Positions 34,050 through 45,725 of a DNA stretch of 64,000 nucleotides are shown here, in pieces. Origin of the DNA: Symbiodinium natans (Eukaryota; Sar; Dinophyceae; Suessiales; Symbiodiniaceae); NCBI GenBank assembly GCA_905221605.1, contig CAJNDS010002584.1, positions 124,001 to 188,000 of the forward strand, written 5' to 3'. The notes beneath the pieces are model-generated. The model saw nothing but the letters and a program-made list of their open reading frames with translations. It searched no databases and was not told where the DNA came from. Every line of letters starts with the position of its first letter. The first letter of the stretch is position 1. A program made the translations under genes and the position numbers.

Positions 34050-35790
34050 GAGTTCTTGCCACAAGACAAGTGAGGGTGACCAACTGTGTATTTGCGGCCT
34101 CGCCAATCGTACACAAGCTTGTCTATTGATCTTTGAAATCACCAACAACCCATGTTACTGATGTTTGCTACCACTTTACATTGTGTGCAATTTCCGTTCT
34201 TGAGCTGATTGATAACCAGCTCCAGCTCCACTGCATTCGAGATCCGTGCACAGATCGTGAGTCCTAGCCGTTTGCGGGTCTACGATCCAAGGCGACACGT
34301 CGTCAAGCTTGTTTCCTGAGACCCCTCTGGCCCGAATGCGAGGCCAATTCAGCTGTGATCCACATCATCCGCGGCTTAAGCAGCCTGCTTTTTGGGCCTA
34401 AGGCACTTGTCGTTTAAGAATACCTGCGAAGATGAAACAGTATGAATCCGAAAAGCAACACATCAAGCTTGCATCTGGCTTGTCATGCTCAAGGTCAGCT
34501 GACAGCACCGCGGAGCTTATTTTGCTGCGGGGACCAGATGCGGTACAGCGGTACTACCAGCATCCTTTCTAGATGCTGGCATTCAGCGCAGGTGACAGCA
34601 TGGCTTTGAAAACCAAAGCTACGCTGGAGCTTACGAACCAAGTCTAGTCAGCAGCGTTAAAGTGAACTGTCGCGATGCCCTAACTCAGGCAGTCATGCAG
34701 TTGAAAATTTCGATATTTGATACAAGCATTGGTAACATCGAGGGGGGGGTTCGTAAGATGAGGTTGAAGTTTCGGGGAATCGTACTATGGTCGGCTGTAG
34801 GTCAAATTACATTTTTCTAACTCTTCTAACCCTATATTGCGAGATTTTGTTCTTCATAGTTCGTAATTTGTGCTAGAAAGGTCTCCAGGGTGTTTGGGAG
34901 CCAGAATTGTGTGGCGAGGGGTTGATGGCCTAAGCACACTGCCCTCAGATTGCTCAGTTTGTCAAATGCCCCCTTCCGCGCCCCCGGCATCTCTTCGGAG
35001 CACGGCTCTGTGTTTGCTTTTTGCTCGGCGTACCTGACTACTTTACTTTGTCGGCTTCAGAGCCATGCACCATGGTCGGTTTCGGTTGGGAACTTGCGCT
35101 TATCAGCGGCAGTGTCACCCGTGGTGCAGCAGCTACTCAACAAAGCATTGACTGCTCTGCAGCTTGTCGCAGTGCTCTGCAGCGCTGCTTCCTGTACATG
35201 GTTGTAGACTAGATGTCAAATATGTCAAGTCCTTGTCGTTTTGGCTGCGCTTGCAATGTAGACCGCCAAACAAACGTCTCATTCTTCTTTTTCCAATGCA
35301 AACCCGCAGGGCGTTTGCAGATGTATTTGTCGGGCATGCAAGAGCATATTGCAGCTTAGCCTCTCCAAGTCGATCCTTAGCCATTTCCGCCAGTCAGTCA
35401 CGACAGTCATGCTCACCTTGAGCCTCTACGGACTGATGTTTGAAGGTTCTGGGTTTAAAGGCCAGGACTTTTCAGGTCTTTTGGAGACGGTGAGGCCTTC
35501 TCGTCAAGCAACTTGCAGTTTCATAGGCAAGCGCAAACACGCTGTTGCATTGCACATCATGTGAGCAACGAGTTCTCCAGTCCTGTATACTCAATGTATC
35601 CCGCCTTAGGTTAGAGGTTCGGGTTTAGGGTTGGTAAGCTCGTTGTGGATTGACATTGGACTGGTTTAGGGTGTAGGGGTTAGGGGTTAGGGTTCGGGTT
35701 GAAAAGGAACCCCAAGCCCGAAGCTCCTAACGCTTTAACGATCTAGATCATCTTGCATTTGCCTGTGAGCCCTCATGCTCTTTTAGGGCC
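34050..35790. other. Mostly gene-free; telomere-like words at 35624-35700
   Basis: 34050-34940 shows nothing. 35010-35560 has overlapping open frames without a recognised domain. At 35624 and 35665 exact TTTAGGG heptamers sit among GGGTTAGGGGTTAGGGTTCGG-like variants, a second interstitial telomere-like patch in the opposite orientation to the one at 272. Confidence 0.45.
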
Positions 35791-36024
35791 ATGGCCCGGG
35801 CGTTGGCCTCAGTCAATAGCAGAGAGGTGGCTAGCTTTGGGCTTGGGCGCTTGGGCTTGGGATTGGGCGTCTTCCAGGTTGTCCTGGTCCGGAATGGTGA
35901 AGCTTCGCCCCCCTGGCTGTCAGGCTCTCAGAAAGAAGCCTTGGAAGCTGAGGTGCAAACCAAACTTAACGCACCAATGTGCGCGGCATGCAGGGCACTG
36001 AGGGCACTCATCGCACGGCGCTAA
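35791..36024 (+). CDS. Small open frame, uncertain
   Basis: A 77-codon frame runs from ATG to TAA. The second half, VVLVRNGEASPPWLSGSQKE followed by ALEAEVQTKLNAPMCAACRA, has coding-type codons and begins after a CAG, so it may be an exon rather than a complete gene. The first half is a Gly/Leu periodic stretch. Nothing is recognised. Confidence 0.3.
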   Translation: MARALASVNSREVASFGLGRLGLGLGVFQVVLVRNGEASPPWLSGSQKEALEAEVQTKLNAPMCAACRALRALIARR

Positions 36025-36029
36025 TCCGG

Positions 36030-36595
36030 TAGGGACCCAAGCAAAGCTCTAAGAGGGCACATTGTGAACAGAGCTAGCACATGGCCTCACTATGCAATCC
36101 CTTGAGGGCGCCGAAGAGTGTTTCGTGTACCAGGGGCACCTGTGGAGTAGTTGGTGTCGCTTGTTGTAAGACCACGATCTAAGCCGACACGGTGGACACG
36201 GAGTTCTTGAAGATGCACGTGTACCAGAACTGTACCGCGCACGAGCTCATTATGGACAAACACGCCAATCTTTGAGCAGTCAGTGAGCGACTTGCTGGGG
36301 GCTGTTCACGTCTGCGGCAACCTGAACTAAGGACAAAGCATCAGCTGCTGAGCCGCTGGCTTGGGGTAACGCCGAGTGATGCGCTTTTAATAGACTGTCA
36401 CGTGGACCTTGCGCGCCATCGACCGAGATGACTATCGTGGCGCATATACCACGGTCCAATGCTCAGATAACCACAAAGGACTACCACGGGACTAGTGACG
36501 AATACCGAAGAGTAACGAAGTGCAATGAAGTGTGACGAAGCGTGATGACGTGTGCAATGGTGGTAATCTCTAGCCGTTGTTTTGCTTGTTTTTCG
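36030..36595. other. No gene seen
   Basis: A 171-codon minus-strand frame (36398-36913) spans this edge but has no sensible composition. GAAGTG/CGAAG direct repeats lie at 36490-36545. Confidence 0.45.
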
Positions 36596-36599
36596 CCAG

Positions 36600-37449
36600 G
36601 CGCGAACTGTGGGCCGAAAGGCGATTTTCGAGTTGTCGATGCACTGCGAACGGCTGCTGGACACGGCGATAGCAGCCCCTCGCTTCAATGCTGGCCTTTT
36701 GGACCTTTCCAAGAACGTTTCGGATGTGTAGCTGTTGGAGTCATGTCTAGGTTCTACATGGTAATGGCTTGATTGGCATGTGTCGTGTGTGGTGACGGCG
36801 GCGAAACCTCGAGCTTCTTTGTTCGACAGGCATCCAGGACTCTTTTCGTGCAACCAAGAGCTGTTGTGCACCCGCTCACTTGACAACTTGAGACTTTGCG
36901 CGTTCGATGTCAATCCAGATGCCTGAAATAATCCGAATCAGGCAGGATCCCCGAGCGAGAGAGCGGGAGAAGGTGAGTGTAGAAGAGAAGGAAGAGACGG
37001 AGCTGAAAAGACACCAGCTCCTCTCATTCGTTAGTGCTCCTTCTGTGTCTTCTCGTCTCTTTTCCCGGCTCTTTTGTGGGGGGGCCTCTTCCGGCTCGCT
37101 TCGTTCCTTCCCCTCCATGTTCTCTGCCAAGGTTCTACGGCCTCAGCCCGGCGAAGTTGAGGCGCGTCAGAGCTCTTCGAGAGTTTTGAGTCGAGTTGTG
37201 AGAGACAGAGGGGGAGAGAGAGCCAGCCGTGCCTAAGCTTTTAGGGTTTGCGAGGAGAAGGCCCTGGCTTTCCTTGAGGGCGGCACAAAGGCCTACTGCA
37301 ACCATTGCTGCATTTCCGTAGCCCCCTGCACGTGCCAGCCGCCTTCAGAGGCTCTGCGGCCCGAGTTGGTGCGCGAGTGCCTGGTGGCTCTTGCGTACCT
37401 CGAGGCTCTCGAGGCTCACGAGGCTCAGGACAGATGTACTAGCTTTTAG
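36600..37449 (+). CDS. Unknown protein, two C-terminal exons
   Basis: Exon 36600-36728 starts after CAG and reads RKAIFELSMHCERLLDTAIA then PRFNAGLLDLSKNVSD. A GT donor at 36729 removes an in-frame TAG. The phase fits exon 37245-37449, which starts after TTTTAG: VCEEKALAFLEGGTKAYCNH, then a Cys-rich stretch (CNHCCISVAPCTCQ) and the helix LVRECLVALAYLEALEAHEA, ending at TAG. Codon use is strongly coding. The Cys cluster might bind metal. The family is not recognised and upstream exons are missing. Confidence 0.5.
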
Positions 37450-38838
37450 TTTTCTCTCGTGGCTTCGCACGTGTCATCGGTCCTAGCTCTGTCTCTCATC
37501 TTGGCAGGACAGTGAGATGGAGTACCAGGTGGCAACCTTGGCGTGCCGCAACTGAAGAATGTACTTACAATTGTTTACACAGACTGCACCCGTCTCTGAC
37601 CACATAGCACAGTGAACACCATCGAACCTCTCTCGTTCACGAGATATCTCGCGGTTTGAGCCAGCCCATGAATGCTCCCACATCAAGCCTTGCATTCTCT
37701 GCCAATGTCCGAGAGAATCCTTTCAACCCCGTGGCCGCGGTCAACGCTAAACTAGAGGGCACAAGAAGGCATTGGAAGTGGGAGGAGAAGACCCCCCCCC
37801 GAACAGGACGTCCCTCATGAGTGAGATTGTCGTGAGAAGTTCTCCTGAGGTCACAGTGCTGCTCACATGTGACACGGTCGGGGAGCACACGCCCGACAGG
37901 GGCTTCGATGTCCCTGCCTAAGTAGATGCGTCTCATCCTTCGAGGTCAGAAATTCAGATAGTGTGGATGCAGGCATCACTGGAACGCAAGTATACCGAGA
38001 GCTGTCGGTTTTTCCCAAGAAAGCCTCTGCTACAAGCGTACTGAGTCGGATGCTGACCATGAATCCTTGGCCTTGCTGTCAATCACTGGAGTCATTACCC
38101 TCACAAGTCCAACCATTTTTTGTTGTTTTGCCCAAATTTGCATTCTTCGCGGACTTTGCGTCATGCAATTGCCGCCGTCATCTCCTCGAATGGAGCAGAA
38201 CCTGTCAATGTTCTTGTTCCAAAAGCACTTTCACGGAGATGTGGTAGCAACACTGCTTGCAATATGCACCTCTCGGCCTATTCCCGTATGCTGGTTCTCT
38301 CCGGCTGTGTTCCGTTACTTGTGACCAGTCCAGTACTCTGCACCATCACTGCTGCACAGCGGGTGAATCATGCAGCACTGGCCATGTGAGAGGTCTTCAC
38401 ATTCGTGCAGCCGCTGCCTCATGTTGTTCTATCCTCAGGCCTAGGAGGAGTCGCCAAGAGAGCCGCATTGCGGGTCAATGTGGATCCAATGTTGGGATAT
38501 GTTGGGGTCCAATGTGGTTGCTTAGGAAGCCATGGTCAAGGTCGCAGCACATCCCGCCGAGCGGAGGACTGCCCTGCCGCAAGCGCGCAAGTCACCAGCT
38601 TGTAGTGCAATGACTCTTCAATGACATGCTACGAGACATTCTGCGAGAGAGAGAGAGAGAGAGAGCACTCTTCCTGGGGGACCAGGTGCAGTGGAAGGAA
38701 GGAAGAGCACTCTTCCTGTAGGAACCCGACCATCAAGGATGTCCAGTGGGTGCAGGAGCCGCTTCTGTCGCTTCTGCCGCTTTTGTGGTCGAGCTCTCTG
38801 TGTTGTGTTTGTGTGCTACTGCTGTGCAAGAGGATCGC
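37450..38838. other. No confident gene
   Basis: Overlapping frames at 37960-38390 (for example LRHAIAAVISSNGAEPVNVL) look partly coding but conflict. A GA repeat lies at 38643-38666. Nothing is firm. Confidence 0.4.
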
Positions 38839-38841
38839 CAG

Positions 38842-39345
38842 CACCTCGAGCAGATTCAGAAGGAAGCCGGAGTCAACGAGGCCGCGGCCCGACAGCAAGC
38901 ATGGACAGCTTTGGCCATGTGAGGGACACCTTCTGCAGGTGATCATGTGCGATTCCGATGGCTGCATCACGGAAGGCACACAGAAACGGATGAAGCCCGA
39001 TATCATTTTTGGATTGCTTGCCCTGGTTGCGGAGGCCTGCAGACAAATTTCTTCGTGGCGCTGGCTGACGGCAGCTTGTCGCCCTGGCTGAATTGGAACG
39101 CTACGGGTGTTGTACGACAGTCGGACAGCCCCTGAGGCAGACGGCCTCGAATGAGCGGGTGCTTGCTGGCACCGTGCGCAAGGCCACCTGTCTCCAGCCA
39201 TTCTTTCGTCTGCATTTTTTCGAGATTCCCAAACAGCTCTGGCCCTCGCTACAAAGTCAAGTCACAGGTCGTGCTCGATGTGGCGAGCGAGCAGGGCCTG
39301 GTGGTAAGGCTCGTTGCAAAGCCAAGGCAGTCCACGCAGATGCAG
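38842..39345 (+). CDS. Unknown protein fragments with a CPGCGG motif
   Basis: Plus-strand segments with good codon use: 38842-38920 (HLEQIQKEAGVNEAAARQQA), about 38940-39125 (HVRFRWLHHGRHTETDEAR, WIACPGCGGLQTNFFVALAD and LSPWLNWNATGVV), and about 39247-39345 (SQVVLDVASEQGLVVRLVAK). The CPGCGG could be half a zinc ribbon. The first two pieces are too close for a normal intron in the frames I read, so one boundary is wrong. No family is recognised. Confidence 0.35.
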
Positions 39346-39349
39346 TGCC

Positions 39350-41640
39350 GCTCTGAGAGCGCGCCGAGGTTCGAGTGCCCGAGCCTTGCAGAGGCGAAGC
39401 TCTGGGAGAGTGTCTGCCCTGGTGAGGGCGATGTTATCTTGTGTGCTGCGGAGACATGTGGAGCATCTCCGAATGTTCTTGAGGTTGCTTCATTTGCTCC
39501 ACTTCTCGCTTGGTGAAACCCGTGTGCGAGCTCACGATGCCAGAGGGCACAAGGCGCACAAACAGCACAGGGGAGCAGTGCTTCCTGGTTCCGTGATGCA
39601 CAGCACTTTGGAGCTTGGGGGGCTCGAGCTATTCGAGAAAGGACGTTGTTCAATCTGTGTTTTCGTTTGTTTTTTGAAGGTTTGTTTGTTGGTTCCCTGG
39701 TCCTCTGGTCTCCTGCTCCTTTTCTTACATGAGACTGACCCTACTGAGCCCAATGTAGTCAACAACATTTATCTTGACATCATGCTGAATGCTACAATGG
39801 CATGTGCCACAAGTCTGGATCGAGGACGCTTTCCCCACGTTTGCCCGGAGATGTCTGGGCCAGACTGTGTGTTGAGTGCATGTAGTGTTCACGGGCTTGG
39901 GCTGGATCACTTGAATCTGTATGCTGCGTTTTGCGAAAGCGCAAGCCAGTTCAATGGAAAAATGCCTTTTATCACCGCCGTGGTCCCGCACCATGAGGGA
40001 TATGTGGGATCGCTCTTCTTGTGAAACCCCGTTAGACCACTTTGCCATTGCAAAGCAAAGTTATGCAAGCAAGGGTACGAGATCTCGATACAAGTATGTG
40101 CTGTCAGTTCCTTTGTGAATTTCGATTTTCATATGCTGTAAGATAGACTCGATGGAACGCCGCTCAAAAAAGGTGGCGTACTATTCCGATTCAGAGGCAT
40201 TTGGAATTTTCGAATGCCCGGAAATGGCTGCAATTTGCAGTGGAGGGTCGAACAGTGCGAATGGCGGAAGCTACCGGGCATCCGGACAGTGTAGCACGTT
40301 GTACCGTGCACCTTCTGAGGCTGACAACCATTTTGCAAAGCTTGGGCCAGCATTTCTCGGAGTTGCCGTGACATAGTCCGACAAAGTGCATCTTCAGTGG
40401 CAACAAAGTTGTTTCTTCCGAGCTCGCTGGACCTGGCTCCTAGGGAGTGCTCAGTGTAGTCGCATACAGTTGCTAGTTTGCCGGCTGGAAGGGTTCTTCA
40501 GTCTCCAACCCCCAGGCGCTTTCCAGATTCCGGGTCCCTGGCGCACCGCATCGAGGTGCCAAGATGTTTCCTAACATCACGGAGGTGTGCCCCTCACAGT
40601 GTGGAGCTCCGCTGCTAGGAGCTCGTGCTCCGTGCAGTTCAAGACCACTCTGAGCCTTTGCTTTCCTGAGACTCTGAGAGCCCTTTGCTCAGCTTCAGAT
40701 GCGAATCGTTTCACTCTGAGCCACCAATTTGTGGATCGCCGTCTCTCGCTTGCAACCGTCCATGCTCATGCTGTCGGTTCTGCGGTGTGACAAAGGCAAC
40801 TAGTAAAACTAGCAAGTGTTGCAGTATGTCTGAAGACTCCCTTACATCTTGGAGCCTCGGCATAGTCCCTTGAAGGCAAATTCGTCTTTTTTGAAGGCAC
40901 ATGAAGGCACCCTCTGGGACCGGCACGAGCTTTGTTGGTGCTGGCAATTGCGGCGTCAAGTCTGGCATGGACCTTTGCCGCCTTTGCCTTGTCACTGACG
41001 TGCTGAGGTTCCCCGGTTTGGCATGATGGCTCGAGCTGAGAACATTGTCGGCAAAATTCTGTAGAGAGGGATTCGTGATGTGGGGTCACTGGGGTTCCGG
41101 GCGCGCTTGAGCTGCGGCTTCGCGGTTGCGGCTTTCGGCAACATGCGCGCCGGCTCAGCGAATCTAGACATGTCCTAGAATCACCGTACATGGTCGGAGG
41201 CAACGACCATTCCTTGGTGCTCCGAGGTGCAGATCCGTTCTTGCAGCAGTCCTCTTCGCCTCCCACCAGGCTTGGGACAGATCCACATTTTCATCTGAGA
41301 AGCCTATTCGCAGAGCCACAGTCTGCAGGCTTGGGCATTGACAGGCGCGGCAGGGTGGCCAATGGTCCATTCGTGGTGGATAAGAACTTGATGTTTGGTG
41401 TCGCTTGGTGTCGTTTGGAGTCGTTCGGAGTTGTTTAGTGTCGTTTGGTGTTGTTTGGTGTTGCATCTTTGTGTTGGATTTGGGCCCCCTCGCGGTGCCC
41501 TTCCTTGAGACCTTCATCGTAGCAGACAATGAATCGAGAAGCATAGTGCCAGCAGCTGCTGCCGAAGCATCGGGCGTCTGCCCAGCTCCGAAAGAGGACA
41601 GCAATACAGTTGACAATTTGACCAGGTGGCAGCTCCTTGG
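39350..41640. other. No confident gene
   Basis: Two kilobases of conflicting short frames. The best is 40152-40376, 74 codons with an ATG, containing KKVAYYSDSEAFGIFECPEM, but it is unsupported. GTCGTTTGGTGTTGTTTGG repeats lie at 41397-41465. Confidence 0.4.
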
Positions 41641-41649
41641 CAGAATCAG

Positions 41650-41844
41650 GCGTAGAGGAGGATGTGGAGGCCCCGGAGTTCGAAGAAGTTCGAAGAAGCT
41701 CGTCTCTTGGTGCTTTCGCAATGGAAGGACGCCCTTGACAGCGGCATGCCGAAAGTCAAAGAAGGCGAGGAGGAGCCGAAGGAGGCTGCCAGAACTCAGA
41801 CATCTCAGAAACAGCGTGCAAAATCGTCTCGTTTCAGAGTTTAG
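41650..41844 (+). CDS. Charged helical fragment with an apparent frame change
   Basis: Acidic residues GVEEDVEAPEFEE read in one frame (41653-41690). Only a few bases later another frame continues as FEEARLLVLSQWKDALDSG then PKVKEGEEEPKEAARTQTSQ. The switch lies in a short direct repeat, CGAAGAAGTTCGAAGAAGCT (about 41681-41700), where loss or gain of one unit would shift the frame. Either a repeat-length error or a real disruption is likely. The function is unknown. Confidence 0.35.
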
Positions 41845-42030
41845 TGTCGCGCTTTTTTTCCCTGGCGAGGCGATCCCTGCCAGCGAGTTGGCCGGGGTTC
41901 TTGGAGGGTTTTTCCGGTGAAAAATCACGAGAGTTGCCATCTCGCCACGACGTCTCAGGTCAGGATGATCTTGATCACAAATGAGGAGGAGGATTCCCAG
42001 AGCCTTGATATGCAACAACCGCTTTAGTAG

Positions 42031-43558
42031 CCGCTGTCCTGCGGGTTTTGTTCACTCTGCTCTCGGGCCGCCGAGGACCTACCAGCAAGCACAGGATTCG
42101 TGTGAATCGGTGGAAAGGAGCGGAGACTCCTGGCATCTTTGTGCCAGAGATGAAGTGGAAGAAAACTGGAAAGAGTACCTACTCAAGGCCAGTAGCTCGG
42201 CAGAAGAAGGCCAGTTAGAATAGGGCCATAAGTTCCTCAACATGTTCTCAACCATTGGTCCAGCCACTCAATCTTCGCAATGACCTAGGCGGTGCCTATG
42301 GATTCCGTGCTTGGGTGGACGAGCGCAACTTTAGTGAAGCTTTCCTGCAAGACATGCACAACCCTCATATGACTCATACTTCAGAGTAGGTTAGATGCAC
42401 TGCTTGTGGTATTGCGAGTGGAGGTGGAGGGGAGGGAAGGGGGGTGGGGGGCACACTGGAATCTGACAGAGGAAGCGGGCTGCATCCACAACGGACGGAG
42501 GACCCAGGCCACCGCGGAAGATCCCAACTGGGCCTGCGGCTATCAGAAGGAGCCTTTCTCGCTTTGGGGCCTCGCTTGACGGTGCCACTTTGCGTCGCTG
42601 TCGCAGTCACGAGTCTTACGAGACGCGAGGACAAGAAGTTCAACTCGCTGTGCTGTGTGGACATGGCTGGGGACTTAAGATTCCATGATTCTGCGATTCC
42701 ATGATGTTTCTGATTCTCTGATCCTCGGATCCTCTGATTCTATGATTCTCTGATGATGTTGTTTGTGCTGGTCGTTTTGTGTTGTGGAGCGCTTTGGTGT
42801 GCTTTGTCAGGCTGCCGTGTCGGTGAGGACGGCCGGGAACATGAACGCCCAGAACTTCAGCCAAGCCCAGGCAACGTGCACCGCCTACCGCAGCCACCTC
42901 TGCGACCAGTCAGAGGCAGAATCCTTCGTTGCGAACATGGCGCTGGGATCGACCTGGGTCGCCTGGGGAGCCAAAGGCTGCACCCTGGAAGCGGCCAAGA
43001 AGAACTGGACATGTGGCGACCTGGCGACGCAAGCCAGCCAGTATGATGCCTTGTGCTGCCTTGACAAGGACTGCGCAAGCAAGTTCGCGAGATCAGCTTC
43101 ATTTTCCTGCCCTTTTTCCTTCGCCTTAGGCTTAAGTAACTTAAGTAAGTGTCAAGTAAGTCTTAAGCCTGAACGAAAGTGAGCTAGTCGGGACAATGGG
43201 GAGCCAATGGAGTGCGAGGACCCCTTGAAGGGCTTGTGGCCGAGCCACCTGGGCGACCCCTGGAGCCTTCAGGAGAGCGTACGCTGCCACTTGAGAAAAG
43301 TACTGCTAAAAAGCGCTCTCTCTCTCTCTCTCTCTCCCTCTCTCTCTCTCTCTCTTCTATCTTTTGGATTCTAAAAACACACGGGTTCTTCTCTTTCGCC
43401 TGCTGGGTTGCGTTCTTTTCTGGTTGCTCATCTTTCCCTCTTCTCCTTCATCTTTTTGATTCCTTTCATGTCTCCCATTGCCCTCAGAGACTGAGAGGAC
43501 CGCGCGGACTGCTCGAACAAGCTGGCCATCCTGGATGGTGGCTGCGAAGACTTCACAG
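42031..43558 (+). CDS. Cys-rich lectin-like modular protein (about six exons)
   Basis: Exons read: 42031 to about 42165 (CPAGFVHSALGPPRTYQQAQ and DSWHLCARDEVEENW), about 42267-42345 (LGGAYGFRAWVDERNFSEAF), about 42471-42540 (GCIHNGRRTQATAEDPNWAC), 42630-42665 (DKKFNSLCCVDM), 42811 to about 43077 and 43498-43558 (DRADCSNKLAILDGGCEDFT). Exon 42811 alone holds a whole module: NFSQAQATCTAYRSHLC, E-x-E, LGSTWVAWGAKGC, KKNWTCGD and YDALCCLDKDC. The earlier exons rebuild the same order, so there are at least two tandem modules. The order Ala-Gln, Cys, Leu-Cys-x3-Glu, Trp, Asn-Trp-x-Cys recalls a distant C-type-lectin-like fold, but this is not a clean match. An extracellular role is likely. The 5' end is missing. 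Phases match at 42540/42630 and 42665/42811. Confidence 0.6.
43319..43352. repeat. CT dinucleotide repeat
   Basis: CTCTCT array in the intron before the last recognised exon of the lectin-like gene. Confidence 0.95.
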
Positions 43559-43569
43559 GTCAACTCAGT

Positions 43570-44950
43570 GCCCTGATCAGACTGCAACACAAGACACTGC
43601 ATCTAAGTGAACCCTTAGCGCAACTGCCCGCAGTTTGTTGTCTCCCCACTCAACCCCTCTAACTCTAACCACCTCTTGTCGGCTTACCTTGCAAGGTTGA
43701 GCCCTCAAGTCTGGGGCTCGACTTCGGGATTCTGAAGAAGCTAGCTACCAGTTTCATGTACCTGCACCTAAGCCTGACCCAAGCTTGAAAACCAACGCCA
43801 TCAGCATATTATGGTCATCTGTTTTGCGGGTCCTTGCCTGGCTGAATTCGAGAGACAAAACACAGAGCTTTGACCAACTCCTTTTTTCAATATCTTTTTC
43901 GCTGTGCCTTTCCATCGAGGCGCCTGCGGCGGCAAGCTGGAGAACCGCAGCGGGTTGCGGCGCGGCTGAAGGGATCCCTTCAGAAAAGGGCCGCAAGGGT
44001 AGGTTGATCGTGAAAGAAAAGTTTCGTGGAGAGAGGTGTGTGCATCCGCGCGCAAACTCGAGTCGACTCGACTCCATTGGTCTGTCCGTGCCTGCGCTGC
44101 CATCCCCATGCACTGTCCCCGTCTCCGTCGCTTTTCCCATGTGCTTCGGCTCTTCTGGCGGATCCGTCGGCGGATGTCGGCGGGATGCTGGTGTGCTTGC
44201 ATTGATGCTGCTCGTGGCAGAGCACGTGCATCGCAGAGCGTGCAACAAGACAGCACGTGATTGCAGAATCTTTCGTCACACTGCGTGTGGCCATTCCCCC
44301 GTGGGCACAGCAGAGGATCCCTTCTCTTTGGGGTATTTTTCTGCTGTGGGTTGTGGATGGTTTTGGTAGAAATCGTAAAAGGGTTGTTCAGAAAACATGG
44401 GGACTGTTATGTGACTCTATGTAGTCGCTGTGAATGTTGTTTGTTTTCAGAATTGTTTGGCTTCTGCACGAGCTAACTTGCGTGATTTGCCGCGTCTGCC
44501 TGGTCCGTGTAGCGAAGTTTCAAGTGTTGTCTCGACTTGAGGCTGGTGCACTGCGTGGTCGACCTTGGCAGCAGCTCCTGCAGGCCGAGCGGCGTGCAGT
44601 GCCTGCCGGACACCTGCGAACCTCAGCAGCATTTGACAGGTTGCCTTCATGCGATCATACGTGTTTCATCAGGTTTTCATGTTTTCGGAGCAGATGTTCA
44701 GATGGCTCTCAGCTCTCCATAACTTGATTTACTTGCCGCCGGAACTCAAAGGTCGGGGCCTGCAGCGCCGTTGCCTGGCTGATACTGCCGCGCTAGCTCA
44801 CTGTCGGCAAAAAACCTCAAATGGCCCAGGGTCCCTTGCGCCCAGGTGCGATAAGGTCACCGAGCGCTGTGTGCAGCCCCGTGCCTCGCACGCTCAGCCG
44901 CTCTCAGGTGTAGAAAAGGCCGGGCGGCGCGAAGTCCCAGCACTCTCCGC
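43570..44950. other. No confident gene
   Basis: A 194-codon plus-strand frame (43785-44369) and a segment at 44510-44640 (VLSRLEAGALRGRPWQQLLQ) are open, but neither has a recognised motif. Opposite-strand frames overlap. Confidence 0.35.
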
Positions 44951-44955
44951 GACAG

Positions 44956-45339
44956 ATGCTGCACGGCGGGGCACTGCGTGCTCATACCCTGCGAGAGCTG
45001 TTTGGGCTCAGTGCGTTCAGGTCTTTTCAACCAGACAGCATCACTATCTCCTACATTGTAGGAGGGCTAGTGCAGAGAAGTTGTTACGTGCAGAGAGAAC
45101 AGCTTTTCAATGCGGGGAGCACCGAGCCATCTAGCACTGCGGACAACCGAGCGCCATGCTTTGGTGTCTCGACATGTGTCGACATGACTGTCCACCCTGC
45201 TGCCAAAGGCCCTTCCGAAGCTGCAAGAGTGGACGACACACTTCCACTGACAGTGGAGAGGGCAGACGAGGTCAGAGCGTTCTGTGACAGCGTGAGGCAC
45301 CCGGCCGCAAGTTCGCCCCTCCGTCCGCGTGCCCCCTAA
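44956..45339 (+). CDS. Unknown 127-residue open frame
   Basis: ATG to TAA with reasonable codon use: HTLRELFGLSAFRSFQPDSI near the start and ARVDDTLPLTVERADEVRAF near the end. No signal peptide, membrane segment or domain is seen. The middle is less convincing, so it may be two exons read through a short intron. Confidence 0.35.
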   Translation: MLHGGALRAHTLRELFGLSAFRSFQPDSITISYIVGGLVQRSCYVQREQLFNAGSTEPSSTADNRAPCFGVSTCVDMTVHPAAKGPSEAARVDDTLPLTVERADEVRAFCDSVRHPAASSPLRPRAP

Positions 45340-45725
45340 AGGCGCAATGCTTTCAACGAGTGGTGCTCCTGCACTGGCAATTCTGCATCGGTTGCAGGAA
45401 GTGGCTATGGAGGGGTCCCGAGACCACTAGGCCTGCGCAAGTGTGGTGAGGGGAAGCATGCACATTTCTCGCAAGTTTCTTTCAATGTTTTTCTTTTTGG
45501 GTGTGTGTGTGTGAGCGCTGCAATGCGTTGAACAATGAACAATGCTGAACAGGTGTTCGGCCACCGGGCACGAGACCGGCAGCATTCGGAGGCCAAGAGC
45601 CCAGGTTTCCGTGAGGAACGTGTGCAAAACAGATTGAGCGCACGAATATCTGGCGTTCTTTAGGGCCTTTCAGGGCCGCTTCGGAATATGCAGTTTGACT
45701 TGACAGGGCCCATGTTCCTCCGTCC

